DNA of 64,000 nt from Kitasatospora terrestris (lineage in GTDB: Bacteria; Actinomycetota; Actinomycetes; Streptomycetales; Streptomycetaceae): the NCBI RefSeq assembly GCF_039542905.1, contig NZ_BAABIS010000001.1:3224001-3288000 (forward strand), written 5' to 3'. The first letter of the stretch is position 1. The number at the start of each line of letters is the position of its first letter. The translations under genes and the position numbers were made by a program. This document shows, in pieces, positions 42,810 to 52,410 of the stretch. The notes beneath the pieces are model-generated. The model saw only the letters and a program-made list of their open reading frames with translations, ran no database searches and was not told where the DNA came from.

Positions 42810-45092
42810 CTAGTGCAGCAGCGCCGGGACGCCGGCCGCGTCCGGCAGGTCGTCAGGGCCGGACAGGACGGTCAGGCGCTGGGTGGCACGGGTCAGCGCC
42901 ACGTACAGCACCCGCAGGCCCGCCTCCGACTCGCCCGCGATGCCGGTCGGGTCGGCGACCACCGTGGCGTCGTACTCCAGGCCCTTGGCCTCCAGGCTGC
43001 CCAGCGCCACCACCCGCTCGCCCAGGCCCTCGGCCCAGGCCGCCGCCTCGGCCCGGCGGTCCATCGGCACCACGACCGCCACGGTGCCCTCCACCTCGCC
43101 CAGGAGTCGCTCCAGCTCCACCCGGGCCGCCTTGGCGAACGCCTCCGGCTCGGGGTCGGTCACCGCGGCGAAGCGCGGCACCGCGCCGGTCGAGCGGACC
43201 GCGCTCGGCGAGGGCGTGCCGGGCGCCGCCAGCGCCAGCACCTTGGCCGCCACCTCGGCGATCTCCGCCGGGTTGCGGTAGTTCACGGTCAGCGTGTGCC
43301 GGCGGCGCGGCTTGCCGGCCAGCACCTCGTCCATCGCCGCCTGCGCCTCCTGCGGGAACGGCCAGGAGGACTGCGCCGGGTCGCCGACGATCGTCCAGGT
43401 CGCCGTCCGCGAGCGGCGGCCGATCATCCGCCACTGCATCGGGGTGAGGTCCTGCGCCTCGTCCACGATCACGTGCGCGTACTCGCGGCGCTCCTCCACC
43501 ACCCGCTCGCGCTGCTGCCGGTACGCCCGCTCGCCGTAGGTGGTGACCTCCTCCAGGCCGGTCAGCAGGTCCATCGCGTCCACCTCGCGGACCTTCGGCC
43601 GGGCCGGCTCGCCGAGCAGCAGCTGCAGCTCGTCCACCAGCGCCACGTCGTGCGCCGACAGCTCGCCCTCGCCCCTGTCGTTCAGGTGCCGCCAGGAGGC
43701 GCCCAGCAGGCGGGCCTCCTCCGGGGTGACCGCGCGGCGGGCGATCCGGTTGGTGTGGCGGTGGCTGCGCAGCGTCGCCAGCACCCGGCGCGGGGTCACG
43801 GCCGGCCACCAGGAGTCCAGGAAGTCCAGGAAGGCCTGCTCGTCGCTGACGTACTCGTCGAAGGACTCGCGCTCGTCCTGGCGCTGCTCGCGCTCGGCGT
43901 GGGTCTGCGGCTTGGGCAGGTTGCGGGTCAGCTCCGACCACAGCGCGTCCAGCAGCAGCCGGCGGGCACGCGGGCGGAGCAGGTTGAGCGGGGTGCCGCC
44001 GCCACCGATGACGTTGCCGCGCACCGCCTTCAGCCGGCCCGCGTCCAGCCGCAGCGCCTCGCCGCGGGCGAAGACCTTCAGCTCGGTCGGCGCGTGCAGC
44101 TCGACGGCGGCGCGGGCGGCCCGGCGCAGCAGCTGGACCATCCGGGCCGAGCCCTTGACCCGGGCGGTCTCCGGGGTGTCGTACCGGGTCGCCTCGATCC
44201 CGTCCACCAGCGAGCCGACGGCGCGGATCGCCACCTGCCCCTCCTCGCCGAGCGAGGGCAGCACGCCCTCGGTGTAGGAGACCAGCAGCGGGGTCGGGCT
44301 GACCACCAGGATGCCGCCCGCGTAGCGGCGCCGGTCCTGGTAGAGCAGGAACGCGGCGCGGTGCAGCGCGACCGCGGTCTTGCCGGTGCCGGGGCCGCCG
44401 GTGACCAGGGTCGCGCCCGCCGCGGCGGCGCGGATCACCTCGTCCTGCTCCTTCTGGATGGAGGAGACGATGTCGCGCATCGAGTGGCTGCGGGCCCGGC
44501 CGAGGGACGCCATCAGGGCGCCGTCGCCGACCACCGGCAGCTCCTCGCCGTTCAGGGTCGGGGCGAGGTCGGGGCGCAGCAGGTCGTCCTCGACGCCGAT
44601 CACCCTGCGGCCCTTGGAGCGGATCACCCGGCGGCGGATCACCCGGCCGGGCTCCAGCGGCGTCGAACGGTAGAACGGGGCGGCGGCCGGGGCCCGCCAG
44701 TCGATCACCAGCGGGCCGTACTCGGCGTCCAGCACGCCGAGCCGGCCGATGTGCAGGGTCTCCGCGACGGCCGGGTCGGCCGGGTCGAGCGGGGTCTGCG
44801 AGGGGATGCCGTGCTCCTCCGGGGCGTCCGCCCGCTGGAGGTCGATCCGGCCGAACAGGAAGTCCTCGAACTCGTTGTTCAGCCGCTGCAGGTGCGCGCC
44901 CGCCCGGTAGACCTGCGCGTCGCGCTCGGCGAGCGCGCCCGGCGTACCGACCTGCACGCGCTTGGCGGCGTCCTCCAGGATGTACTCCGCCTCGGCGAGC
45001 TTCTCCTCAAGCCGCCGGTAGACGGTGTCGAGGTGCTGCTGCTCACCCGCGATCTCGCGGTCGCGGATGGTGTCGGTGGTGCGCGCTCCCAA
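42810..45092 (-). CDS. helD: HelD-like RNA-polymerase-associated helicase
   Basis: A 760-residue UvrD/Rep-like (SF1) ATPase: N-terminal coiled-coil arm (about 10-75), Walker A GGPGTGKT (near residue 235), DEAQD Walker B, GDPAQS, and closing motif LYVALTRATQRL. This N-terminal arm plus SF1 motor is the layout of HelD, which in Bacillus and Mycobacterium inserts into RNA polymerase and recycles it. The first codon appears to be TTG at 45092 with only GGGGTCCCC before it, so the start is uncertain. Single-gene unit between malic enzyme and the HemD-like gene. Confidence 0.85.
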   Translation of the reverse strand: MGARTTDTIRDREIAGEQQHLDTVYRRLEEKLAEAEYILEDAAKRVQVGTPGALAERDAQVYRAGAHLQRLNNEFEDFLFGRIDLQRADAPEEHGIPSQTPLDPADPAVAETLHIGRLGVLDAEYGPLVIDWRAPAAAPFYRSTPLEPGRVIRRRVIRSKGRRVIGVEDDLLRPDLAPTLNGEELPVVGDGALMASLGRARSHSMRDIVSSIQKEQDEVIRAAAAGATLVTGGPGTGKTAVALHRAAFLLYQDRRRYAGGILVVSPTPLLVSYTEGVLPSLGEEGQVAIRAVGSLVDGIEATRYDTPETARVKGSARMVQLLRRAARAAVELHAPTELKVFARGEALRLDAGRLKAVRGNVIGGGGTPLNLLRPRARRLLLDALWSELTRNLPKPQTHAEREQRQDERESFDEYVSDEQAFLDFLDSWWPAVTPRRVLATLRSHRHTNRIARRAVTPEEARLLGASWRHLNDRGEGELSAHDVALVDELQLLLGEPARPKVREVDAMDLLTGLEEVTTYGERAYRQQRERVVEERREYAHVIVDEAQDLTPMQWRMIGRRSRTATWTIVGDPAQSSWPFPQEAQAAMDEVLAGKPRRRHTLTVNYRNPAEIAEVAAKVLALAAPGTPSPSAVRSTGAVPRFAAVTDPEPEAFAKAARVELERLLGEVEGTVAVVVPMDRRAEAAAWAEGLGERVVALGSLEAKGLEYDATVVADPTGIAGESEAGLRVLYVALTRATQRLTVLSGPDDLPDAAGVPALLH

Positions 45093-45180
45093 GGGGACCC
45101 CAGTGGTGCGAGGAACGAAAAAGGCGGACGGATGATCCTACACGCCTGGGGAGGGCCGTCAGGAGCGCACCGACGGGTTC

Positions 45181-46332
45181 CTAGTAGCTTCCGGGCTCCG
45201 CCACCGGTTCGACGGCGAGGCGGTAGCCGCGTTTGACGACGGTGGCGATCAGGCGGGGGGTGCCCAGGGCGGCGCGCAGGCGGGCCATCGCGGTCTCGAC
45301 GGCGTGCTCGTCGTCGCCGCTGCCGGGCAGCGCGCGCAGCAGCTCGGCGCGCGGGACGACCCAGCCGGGGCGGCGGGCCAACGCCCGGAGCAGGGCCATC
45401 CCGGCCGGCGGGACGGGCCGCAGCTCGCCGTCGACCAGGGCGGCCTGCCCGCGCAGCTCCAGGGCGTGCCCGGCGACGGCGAGGCGCCGGGCCCGGTCGG
45501 GCAACTGCGCGGTGAGGGTCTGCACCATGGCGCCGAGCCGCATCCGCTCGGGCCACACGGTGGGGACGTCCTGCTCCTCCAGCGGCGCGGCGGTGACCGG
45601 GCCGACGCACACCGGCAGCACGTCGCGGCGCAGCGCGTGCAGCAGTTCCGCGGTCAGCCCGCGCTGCTCGGCCCGTTCCAGCAGGCTGATCGCGGCGGGC
45701 GCGCTGGTGAAGGTGACGGCGTCCAGCGAGCCGTTGCAGACGGCGTCGAGCAGCCGGTCGAGCGGGCCGAGGTCGGCGGGCGGCAGCCACCGGTAGACGG
45801 GGACCTCGACGATCTCCGCACCGGCGGCGACGAGCGATTCGATGAAGCCGCGCAGCGGGGCGCCGTGCAGCTGGACGGCGATCCGGCGGCCGTCGACGCC
45901 CTGCTCCAGCAGGCGCTCCAGCACCTCGGCGGAGGACTCGGACTCCGGTGACCACTCCTCGCGCAGGCCGGCGGCGCGGATCGCGCCCTTGGCCTTGGGG
46001 CCGCGGGCGAGCACGGTCGCCTTGCCCAGGGTGGCGATCAGGTCGTCGCCGAGGCCCCAGCCTTCGGCGGCCTCGACCCAGCCGCGGAAGCCGATGCCGG
46101 TGGTGGCGACGGCGATGTCCGGCGGGTCGGCGACCAGGGTGCGGGTGGCGGCGAGCAGGTCGGAGTCGTCGGCGAGCGGCACGATCCGCAGGGCGGGCGC
46201 GCGGACGACGGTGGCGCCGCGGCGTTGCAGCAGGGCGGTGAGTTCGTCGGCGCGGCGGGCGGCGGTGATTCCGATGGTCCAGCCGGAGAGCGGCGGGGCG
46301 GACTCGGTCGGCTGGTCGGTCGGTTCGGCCAT
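45181..46332 (-). CDS. Uroporphyrinogen-III synthase-like protein with C-terminal winged helix
   Basis: A 383-residue fusion. Residues about 15-265 are a HemD fold (WTIGITAARRADELTALLQR, later LDAVTFTSAPAAISLLE and PVCVGPVTAAPLEE). Residues about 285-378 are an OmpR-type winged helix (PAGMALLRALARRPGWVVPRAELL, AVETAMARLRAALG, VVKRGYRL). Such fusions are thought to be regulators of nitrate/nitrite assimilation, and it lies just downstream of narK in the same orientation. Enzymatic activity is not established. AAGGA precedes ATG 46332. Confidence 0.88.
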   Translation of the reverse strand: MAEPTDQPTESAPPLSGWTIGITAARRADELTALLQRRGATVVRAPALRIVPLADDSDLLAATRTLVADPPDIAVATTGIGFRGWVEAAEGWGLGDDLIATLGKATVLARGPKAKGAIRAAGLREEWSPESESSAEVLERLLEQGVDGRRIAVQLHGAPLRGFIESLVAAGAEIVEVPVYRWLPPADLGPLDRLLDAVCNGSLDAVTFTSAPAAISLLERAEQRGLTAELLHALRRDVLPVCVGPVTAAPLEEQDVPTVWPERMRLGAMVQTLTAQLPDRARRLAVAGHALELRGQAALVDGELRPVPPAGMALLRALARRPGWVVPRAELLRALPGSGDDEHAVETAMARLRAALGTPRLIATVVKRGYRLAVEPVAEPGSY

Positions 46333-46507
46333 GACTGAGTTGTCCTTCGGGCGGCGCGACCCCGCCGCGGGGCGGCTCGACGGCGGGGCTTGGGGTGGGT
46401 GGACAGCCATCGTCCCGGGCTGCGATCACGCCCCCGGGTCGGTCCGATTACCGGCGTGTTTCGCCAGGTCGGGGCCGTCCCGGGGGTGGCGGTGCGTCAG
46501 GGCGCGT

Positions 46508-47875
46508 TCAGACCCGGGCGAGCGCCGGGGTGCGCTCGGCGGCCGGGGCGGCGGTGGGACGGCGCAGGTAGACCACGCCGGTGAGGACGAAGCAGACCGC
46601 GTAGGCGGCGAGGAAGGAGACGAAGGCGGGGGTGCCGGACTTCGCGACCAGGAAGGACTGCCGGAAGGCGAGGTTGATGAAGAGTCCGCCCAGGGCGCCG
46701 ACCGCGCCGATCACGCCGATCGCCGCGCCGGACATCTTCCGCGACCAGGCGGCGGCGTCCTCGGCGCTCTCGCCGGCGGCGATCCGGTCCTGGGCCTTGG
46801 CGTCGAAGATGCCGGGGATCATCTTGTAGGTGGAGCCGTTGCCGATGCCGGCGAAGACGAACAGGCCGATGAACCCGGCCAGGAAGACCGGCAGCGACTT
46901 CACCGAGGAGGCGTAGGTGACCAGGCCGGCGGCCGCGGCCATGGTGACGAAGTTCCAGAAGGTGATCCGGGCGCCGCCCCAGCGGTCGGCCAGCCAGCCG
47001 CCGACCGGGCGGATCAGCGAGCCGAGCAGCGGGCCGATGAAGGTGAGCTGCGCGGCCTGCAGCGGGGTGCGGCCGAACTGGTTCTGCAGCACCAGGCCGA
47101 AGGCGAAGGAGAAGCCGATGAAGCTGCCGAAGGTGCCGATGTAGAGCACCGACATCAGCCAGGTGTGCTTCTCCCGGACGATGGCCGCGAGCGAGCCGGT
47201 GTCGGCCTTCATCGGCGCCAGGTTGTCCATGAACAGCGCGGCGCAGGTCGCCGAGACGACGATCAGCGGGATGTAGATGCCGAGCACCAGCCGCGGCGAG
47301 TCCGCCCCGGCCCAGGTGATCACGGCGAGCGCGACCAGCTGCAGGACGGGCACCCCGATGTTGCCGCCGCCCGCGTTCAGGCCGAGCGCCCAGCCCTTGC
47401 GGCGCATCGGGAAGTAGGCGTTGATGTTGGTCATCGAGGAGGCGAAGTTGCCGCCGCCGACGCCGGTCAGCGCGGCGACCACCATGAACGTGGTGTACGA
47501 GGTGCCGGGGTGCATCACGTACGCCCCCGCGATCGCCGGCACCAGCAGCAGCAGCGCCGCGACCACCGTCCAGTTGCGGCCGCCGAACCGGGCCACCGCC
47601 ACCGTGTACGGGATGCGCACGAAGGCGCCGACCAGGGTCGGCATCGCCACCAGGAAGAACTTGCCGGCCGGGTCGATCCCGTACGGCTTGCCCATGAAGA
47701 GCACCATCACCGACCAGAGGCTCCAGATCGAGAAGCCGATGTGCTCGGAGAAGATCGAGAAGATCAGGTTCCGATTGGCGATCTTCTTTCCGGTGCGCTC
47801 CCAGAAGGAGACGTCCTCCGGGTCCCACTCCTGGATCCAGCGGCTTCCCGTCCTGGCCTTCGTGGCTGTGCTCAT
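46508..47875 (-). CDS. narK: Nitrate/nitrite transporter (NarK, MFS)
   Basis: A 455-residue MFS protein with about 12 transmembrane segments and the nitrate signature GVGGGNFASSMTNINAYFP plus a second GIGNGSTYKMIP. It moves nitrate and/or nitrite across the membrane (direction not fixed by sequence). GGGGAG precedes ATG 47875. About 175 bases separate it from the HemD-like regulator gene downstream, which probably belongs to the same nitrogen response. Confidence 0.92.
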   Translation of the reverse strand: MSTATKARTGSRWIQEWDPEDVSFWERTGKKIANRNLIFSIFSEHIGFSIWSLWSVMVLFMGKPYGIDPAGKFFLVAMPTLVGAFVRIPYTVAVARFGGRNWTVVAALLLLVPAIAGAYVMHPGTSYTTFMVVAALTGVGGGNFASSMTNINAYFPMRRKGWALGLNAGGGNIGVPVLQLVALAVITWAGADSPRLVLGIYIPLIVVSATCAALFMDNLAPMKADTGSLAAIVREKHTWLMSVLYIGTFGSFIGFSFAFGLVLQNQFGRTPLQAAQLTFIGPLLGSLIRPVGGWLADRWGGARITFWNFVTMAAAAGLVTYASSVKSLPVFLAGFIGLFVFAGIGNGSTYKMIPGIFDAKAQDRIAAGESAEDAAAWSRKMSGAAIGVIGAVGALGGLFINLAFRQSFLVAKSGTPAFVSFLAAYAVCFVLTGVVYLRRPTAAPAAERTPALARV

Positions 47876-48016
47876 CGGTACTCCCCTTGCCTTCCGATGC
47901 CCTGTGGTGAAGACGCTAGGGAGCGCCGGTTTCCGGCTCCGCTGAGTCCTGTGAAGGCTGCGGAACCGACCTCTCACCCGGCGGCGGGCCCCGGTGTGAG
48001 GCCCCGGAAACGCAAG

Positions 48017-48047
48017 AGAGCCGCCCTCCGGGAAGGAGGACGGCTCT
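48017..48047 (-). terminator. Terminator of ssrA
   Basis: Arms AGAGCCG-C-CCTCC and GGAGG-A-CGGCTCT (one mismatch) with a five-base loop, 15 bases after the 3' end of the tmRNA gene, on its downstream side. Confidence 0.78.
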
Positions 48048-48061
48048 GCATGCACATGGGG

Positions 48062-48442
48062 TGGTGGAGATGCCGGGAATCGAACCCGGGTCCAATGGAG
48101 TGGATTCAGGACTTCTCCGAGCGCAGTCCGCTGTGATTTTCTCGGCCCTGGCAGTCACGCGGACAAGCCGCCAACAGGCCCAGCTACTGTTTGATTTCCC
48201 CAACACCCCCGCAGCCGGGGTGGCAGGTTGAGTTCCCTAGATTATGCCAGGATCCGGGTCGGGAACGCCCCGGGCTGACACCCATTACTCGCTACGATCA
48301 GGCAGCGAGGGCGAAAGACGCCTGGGAATCGCGCTTAGAGTTGGCGATTATTTTTTTGCGACAGATGGTTAACGAGATCATTGCCGCGTTCCTCGGCTCG
48401 CTTCTCCTGTTTCGACTACCACTGTCGAAACCGATCATCCCC
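48062..48442 (-). ncRNA. ssrA: tmRNA (ssrA)
   Basis: A 381-base transfer-messenger RNA on the minus strand. Acceptor ends GGGGATG (5') and CATCTCC (3') pair with one G-U; the encoded 3' CCA and T-arm (GGGTTCGATTCCCGG) are present. The tag reading frame (48298-48345) encodes ANSKRDSQASFALAA ending in the degron-like FALAA. Together with SmpB it rescues stalled ribosomes; smpB lies 91 bases upstream in the same direction. Confidence 0.95.
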
Positions 48443-48533
48443 ATGTTGATTTGACAAGCTGCACCGGAGGGCCGGGGCCCTCCGGTTGTGCTGCACACAT
48501 GGTACGCGCCGTGACCGGCGAGCGCCAAGCAGA

Positions 48534-49010
48534 TTAACGCTGGCGCCGCCGGGCGGCGGCCACCGCGCGGTCCGACTCGCGCTTGTCCTGCTGCTCGCGC
48601 AGGGTCTGCCGCTTGTCGTACAGCTTCTTGCCGACCGCGAGCGCCAGCTCGATCTTGGCCCGGCCGTCCTTGAAGTACAGCGAGAGCGGCACCAGGGTGT
48701 GGCCGGTCTCCTTGACCTTGGACTCGATCTTGCGGATCTCCATCTTGTGCAGCAGCAGCTTGCGCTTGCGCCGCGCCGAGTGGTTGGTCCACGTCCCCTG
48801 GGTGTACTCGGGGATGAAGACGTTGTCGATCCACGCCTCGCCGCCCTGGACGTACGCGTAGCCGTCCACCAGGTTGGCCCGGCCCTCGCGGAGCGACTTC
48901 ACCTCGGTACCGGTCAGCACCATGCCGCACTCGTAGGTGTCCAGGATGGTGTACTCGTGCCGCGCCTTCTTGTTCTGCGCGACCAGCTTCTTACCCGTTT
49001 CCTTTGCCAT
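48534..49010 (-). CDS. smpB: SsrA-binding protein SmpB
   Basis: A 158-residue protein that binds tmRNA and delivers it to stalled ribosomes. Landmarks: [28 protein letters not shown], and C-terminal Arg/Lys-rich tail ending [11 protein letters not shown] 49010 matches the family N-terminus (MAKETGKK); an in-frame ATG at 49022 has a better-placed GCGAGA but would add four residues. Adjacent to its RNA partner ssrA. Confidence 0.95.
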   Translation of the reverse strand: MAKETGKKLVAQNKKARHEYTILDTYECGMVLTGTEVKSLREGRANLVDGYAYVQGGEAWIDNVFIPEYTQGTWTNHSARRKRKLLLHKMEIRKIESKVKETGHTLVPLSLYFKDGRAKIELALAVGKKLYDKRQTLREQQDKRESDRAVAAARRRQR

Positions 49011-49055
49011 AGCGCTGGCCATTCTCGCATCCCGAGCGGGCGGAGGGCAGTCCCT

Positions 49056-50153
49056 TTAACCGCGCGCCCGCAGGCCGGCCAGCACCTGCAGGGCGAGCCC
49101 GGCCGCGTCGCCCCCGGCGGGGGCCGGGACGTCGGGGAGGAGGCCGACGCCGTCGGGGGTGTGGCCCGAGGGGGTCGACCAGCGGCCGACGGTGAGCTCC
49201 ACCACGGAGCCGTCGGCGAGGCGGTTGGGCTGCTGGACACTGCCCTTGCCGAAGGTGCGGGTGCCCACCAGGACGGCGCGGCAGCGGTCCTGCAGCGCAC
49301 CGGCCAGCAGTTCGGCGGAGCTCATGGTGCCGCCGTCGACCAGGACGACCAGCGGCGTCGCGGTGTCCCCGCCGGGCGCGGCGGTCAGCTCACGGGTCTC
49401 GCCGTGCTCCTGGTACGAGGCGACCGGCCCGCCGTCGAGGAAGAGCGAGGCGGTGGCCACGGCCTCCTCGACCAGGCCGCCGGAGCTGCCGCGCAGGTCG
49501 AGCACCAAGCCCTGACTTCCCCGGGCGGCCTCCCGGACCTGCGCGGCGACGCCCTCGGTGAAGGCGTGCACCGCGATCCGCACCACGCCGGGCCGCACCC
49601 GGTCGACCTCGACCTCGCGGGCGGCCAGCACGGCCCGGGTGAGCACCACGTCGCGCACCGGCCCGTCGGCCCGCTGCACCGAGAGCGCCACGGGCGTGCC
49701 GGCCCGCTGCCCGCGCAGGCGGGCGACCACGTCGGTGACGGGGAGCTGGTCGGCGGGGACGCCGTCGACGTGCAGCAGCCGGTCGCCGGCCGCGATGCCG
49801 GCCTCGGCCGCCGGGCCGCCGGGGACCACGGCGGAGACCGCGGTGGTGCCGCCGCTGCGGCCGACCGAGAGGCCGACGCCCAGGTAGCGGCCGCCGGTGA
49901 GGTCGGCGTACTCCTCGGGGCTCAGGTAGGCGGCCCAGCGGTCGCCGCTCTCGCCGACCAGCCGCTCGGCCTGGGCCGGGGAGAGGTCGGCGCCGTCCAG
50001 GTCGCGGGCGGCCAGCCGGGCGCTCTCCGAGGACGACCGCCAGGGGGCCGGCGAGGCCTCGCCCCACGCGCCGGCCGCCGCCCCGGCGAGCAGCACGGCA
50101 CCGAACAGGACGGCCAAGGTGGCCCCCTGTCGTACCCGCTGCGCTGTCGGCAT
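49056..50153 (-). CDS. S41-family C-terminal processing protease
   Basis: A 365-residue protein with an N-terminal membrane anchor (about 10-30), a PDZ domain (about 95-175) and an S41 protease domain. The Ser/Lys dyad lies in GGTMSSAELLAGAL and TRTFGKGSVQ. Such CtpA-type enzymes trim C-termini of exported proteins in the cell envelope. It lies between ftsX and smpB in the same direction, 56 bases from ftsX. Confidence 0.9.
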   Translation of the reverse strand: MPTAQRVRQGATLAVLFGAVLLAGAAAGAWGEASPAPWRSSSESARLAARDLDGADLSPAQAERLVGESGDRWAAYLSPEEYADLTGGRYLGVGLSVGRSGGTTAVSAVVPGGPAAEAGIAAGDRLLHVDGVPADQLPVTDVVARLRGQRAGTPVALSVQRADGPVRDVVLTRAVLAAREVEVDRVRPGVVRIAVHAFTEGVAAQVREAARGSQGLVLDLRGSSGGLVEEAVATASLFLDGGPVASYQEHGETRELTAAPGGDTATPLVVLVDGGTMSSAELLAGALQDRCRAVLVGTRTFGKGSVQQPNRLADGSVVELTVGRWSTPSGHTPDGVGLLPDVPAPAGGDAAGLALQVLAGLRARG

Positions 50154-50209
50154 GGCAGGAGTCTAGGCCGCCGGGAGTCTCCCGGCGGCCGAACCCCCGT
50201 GACGAGCCG

Positions 50210-51115
50210 TCAGACCTTCAGGTACTTGCGCAGGGTGAAGAAGGCCGCGATGCCGGCCATGCCCATACCCACCACGACCAGCAGCGGGATCACGGTCAGC
50301 ACCGAGGACAGGCCGATGAAGTGGATGAACAGCACCTTCTTGGCCAGCCAGCCGTGGACGAAGAAGTGCCCGCCCAGCAGCAGCACCGAGGCCAGCGCCG
50401 CGCCGAGCAGCGCCGCGAACGCCGCCTCGGCGATGAACGGCATCTGCACGTAGAAGTTGGACGCGCCGACCAGGCGCATGATGCCGGTCTCGCGCCGCCT
50501 GCTGAACGCCGACACCCGGACGGTGTTGACGATCAGCAGCAGGGCGACGAAGAGCATCAGCACCATGATCACGAACGCCGCGGTCTGCAGACCGTTCAGC
50601 AGGCCGAAGAGGTTCTCCAGGATCTTGCGCTGGTCCTCGACCGACTTCACGCCGGGCTTGCCGGCGAAGGCGCTCTGGATCACGTCGTACTTGGTCGGGT
50701 CGTGGAGCTTGACCCGCCAGGACTGCGGCATCGCCTCGGCGCCCACCGCTGCGAGCAGCGGGTTGTCCGGGTTGGTCTGCTTGAAGCGCTGGTACGCCTC
50801 GGCGGAGCTCTCGTAGGTGTAGTTCTCCACCAGGTCCATCTTGGCCAGGGCGTCCTTGACGTCCGCGACCTGCTGGTCGGTGGCGGCACCCGCGGCGCAC
50901 TGCGCGGACTGCTTGTCCGACTTGGTGCAGAAGTAGATGCTCACCTCGACCTTGTCGTACCAGTACCCCTTCATGGAGTTGACCTGGTCGCGCACGAGCA
51001 GCGAGGCACCCGCGAGGGCGAGCGAGAGCGCGACGCTGACGACGACGGCGATGGTCATCGTCAGGTTGCGGCGGAGACCGACGCCGATCTCCGACAGAAC
51101 GAACTGGGCGCGCAT
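50210..51115 (-). CDS. ftsX: Cell-division permease-like protein FtsX
   Basis: A 301-residue membrane protein with four transmembrane helices (about 20-42, 173-195, 220-245, 265-290) and a large extracytoplasmic loop (about 43-170) that in other bacteria activates peptidoglycan hydrolases. RETGIMRLVGASNFYVQMPF is the classic FtsX segment. It follows ftsE by only ten bases; FtsE ATP use drives its conformation. Confidence 0.95.
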   Translation of the reverse strand: MRAQFVLSEIGVGLRRNLTMTIAVVVSVALSLALAGASLLVRDQVNSMKGYWYDKVEVSIYFCTKSDKQSAQCAAGAATDQQVADVKDALAKMDLVENYTYESSAEAYQRFKQTNPDNPLLAAVGAEAMPQSWRVKLHDPTKYDVIQSAFAGKPGVKSVEDQRKILENLFGLLNGLQTAAFVIMVLMLFVALLLIVNTVRVSAFSRRRETGIMRLVGASNFYVQMPFIAEAAFAALLGAALASVLLLGGHFFVHGWLAKKVLFIHFIGLSSVLTVIPLLVVVGMGMAGIAAFFTLRKYLKV

Positions 51116-51125
51116 GCTTCTCTCT

Positions 51126-51815
51126 CTAGCTCTGGTAGCCGTAGACGCCGCGGGCCTGGTCACGGACCAGCAGACCCTTGTCGAGCTCGATGACGCGCTT
51201 GCGCATCTGGTCGACGATCGCCTGGTCGTGGGTGGCCATCAGGACCGTCGTCCCGGTGCGGTTGATCCGGTCCAGCAGCTTCATGATGCCGACCGAGTTC
51301 TGCGGGTCGAGGTTACCGGTGGGCTCGTCGGCGATCAGCAGCATCGGACGGTTCACGAAGGCGCGGGCGATGGCCACGCGCTGCTGCTCACCACCCGAGA
51401 GCTCGCCGGGCATCCGGTCCTCCTTGCCGCCGAGGCCGACCAGGTCGAGCACCTCGGGCACCACCTTGTTGATGGCGCTCTTCGGCTTGCCGATCACCTC
51501 GAGGGCGAACGCGACGTTCTGGCCGACGGTCTTGTTCGGCAGCAGGCGGAAGTCCTGGAAGACGGTGCCCAGCTGGCGGCGCATGTGCGGCACCTTCCAG
51601 TTGGACAGCTTGCCCAGGTCCTTGCCGAGCACGTGGACCGCGCCGGTGGAGGGCCGCTCCTCGCGCAGGCACAGGCGGAGGAACGTGGACTTGCCCGAGC
51701 CGGAGGAACCGACCAGGAAGACGAACTCGCCCTTCTCGATCTCCAGCGAGACGTTGTCCAGGGCCGGACGGTTCTGCTTGGGATAGGTCTTGGAGACGTT
51801 GTCGAATCTGATCAC
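51126..51815 (-). CDS. ftsE: Cell-division ATP-binding protein FtsE
   Basis: A 229-residue ABC ATPase: Walker [10 protein letters not shown] (about 36-44), ABC signature LSGGEQQRV, Walker [13 protein letters not shown], and H-loop MATHD. Partner of the FtsX gene downstream. First gene of the ftsE-ftsX(-ctp-smpB) run; the promoter should lie in the 261-bp region divergent from the gene at 52077. Confidence 0.96.
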   Translation of the reverse strand: MIRFDNVSKTYPKQNRPALDNVSLEIEKGEFVFLVGSSGSGKSTFLRLCLREERPSTGAVHVLGKDLGKLSNWKVPHMRRQLGTVFQDFRLLPNKTVGQNVAFALEVIGKPKSAINKVVPEVLDLVGLGGKEDRMPGELSGGEQQRVAIARAFVNRPMLLIADEPTGNLDPQNSVGIMKLLDRINRTGTTVLMATHDQAIVDQMRKRVIELDKGLLVRDQARGVYGYQS

Positions 51816-52076
51816 GGCTGCATCACGGAGGCCATCCTAGGTGGAGCGGAGTCAGTGACCTTACGCGATGCCCACGAACACCCGCAGTCCGCGAGCCGCT
51901 ACCGACCGTGGTTTCGTCTGTTGCGGATCCGTTCTGCCCGCAAAATTGCGAGCTACGTCACAGACCGACCACCCTTCCCCTCCGGGAGCCGAAGGGTTCG
52001 GAACCTGGCAGAGTGGAGAGAGTCGGAACCAAAGCCGCCCCCTGCGCGTTGGCTGTAGCAGCAAGGAGGAGATCGC

Positions 52077-52265
52077 ATGACCTGCGACCATCTGGTGTGC
52101 GCCAACTGCAACGGCCGCGTGAGTGACGGCCGGTGCCCGGTCTGCCGCGCCAACCGAGCCCGACTGCAGGAGCAGCAGGGCCCGTTCGCCGCGCTCAACC
52201 CGGCGCTGCTGCTCGGCCTGATCGCGGTCGCGCTGCTGACGCTGGTCGTCCTGGCCGTCCGCTGA
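52077..52265 (+). CDS. Small zinc-ribbon membrane protein
   Basis: A 62-residue protein with CDHLVCANCNGRVSDGRCPVCRAN (two CxxC pairs, likely zinc) and a C-terminal transmembrane helix (about 40-61). AGGAGG precedes the ATG. Divergent from ftsE and followed by a strong terminator, so it forms its own unit. Function not known; its conserved position next to ftsEX in related genomes, as I recall, hints at a division or envelope role. Confidence 0.75.
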   Translation: MTCDHLVCANCNGRVSDGRCPVCRANRARLQEQQGPFAALNPALLLGLIAVALLTLVVLAVR

Positions 52266-52280
52266 CCCCATGCACGACGA

Positions 52281-52308
52281 AGGCCCCGGAGCTCACGCTC
52301 CGGGGCCT
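52281..52308. terminator. Terminator after the zinc-ribbon gene
   Basis: A perfect 12-bp inverted repeat AGGCCCCGGAGC / GCTCCGGGGCCT with a TCAC loop followed by CGTTCTTTCC, immediately after the gene ending at 52265; it may also end the minus-strand prfB transcript. Confidence 0.85.
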
Positions 52309-52323
52309 CGTTCTTTCCTACGC

Positions 52324-52389
52324 TCAGCTCGCGGTCTCGCGCTGCTTGCGCCAGCGGATGCCGGCTTCGATGCTGCGTCCGATGTTCAT
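52324..52389 (-). CDS. Mini-ORF duplicating the C-terminus of RF2
   Basis: A 21-codon ORF 21 bases after the prfB stop, on the same strand, with GGAGGAGG nine bases before its ATG. Its central part [13 protein letters not shown] repeats the RF2 C-terminus ([15 protein letters not shown]), and the DNA shares an exact 33-bp repeat with prfB (52340-52372 and 52430-52462). It may be a recent tandem duplication remnant; whether the peptide is made or matters is unknown. Confidence 0.5.
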   Translation of the reverse strand: MNIGRSIEAGIRWRKQRETAS

Positions 52390-52410
52390 CTCAGCCGGCC
52401 TCCTCCTCGC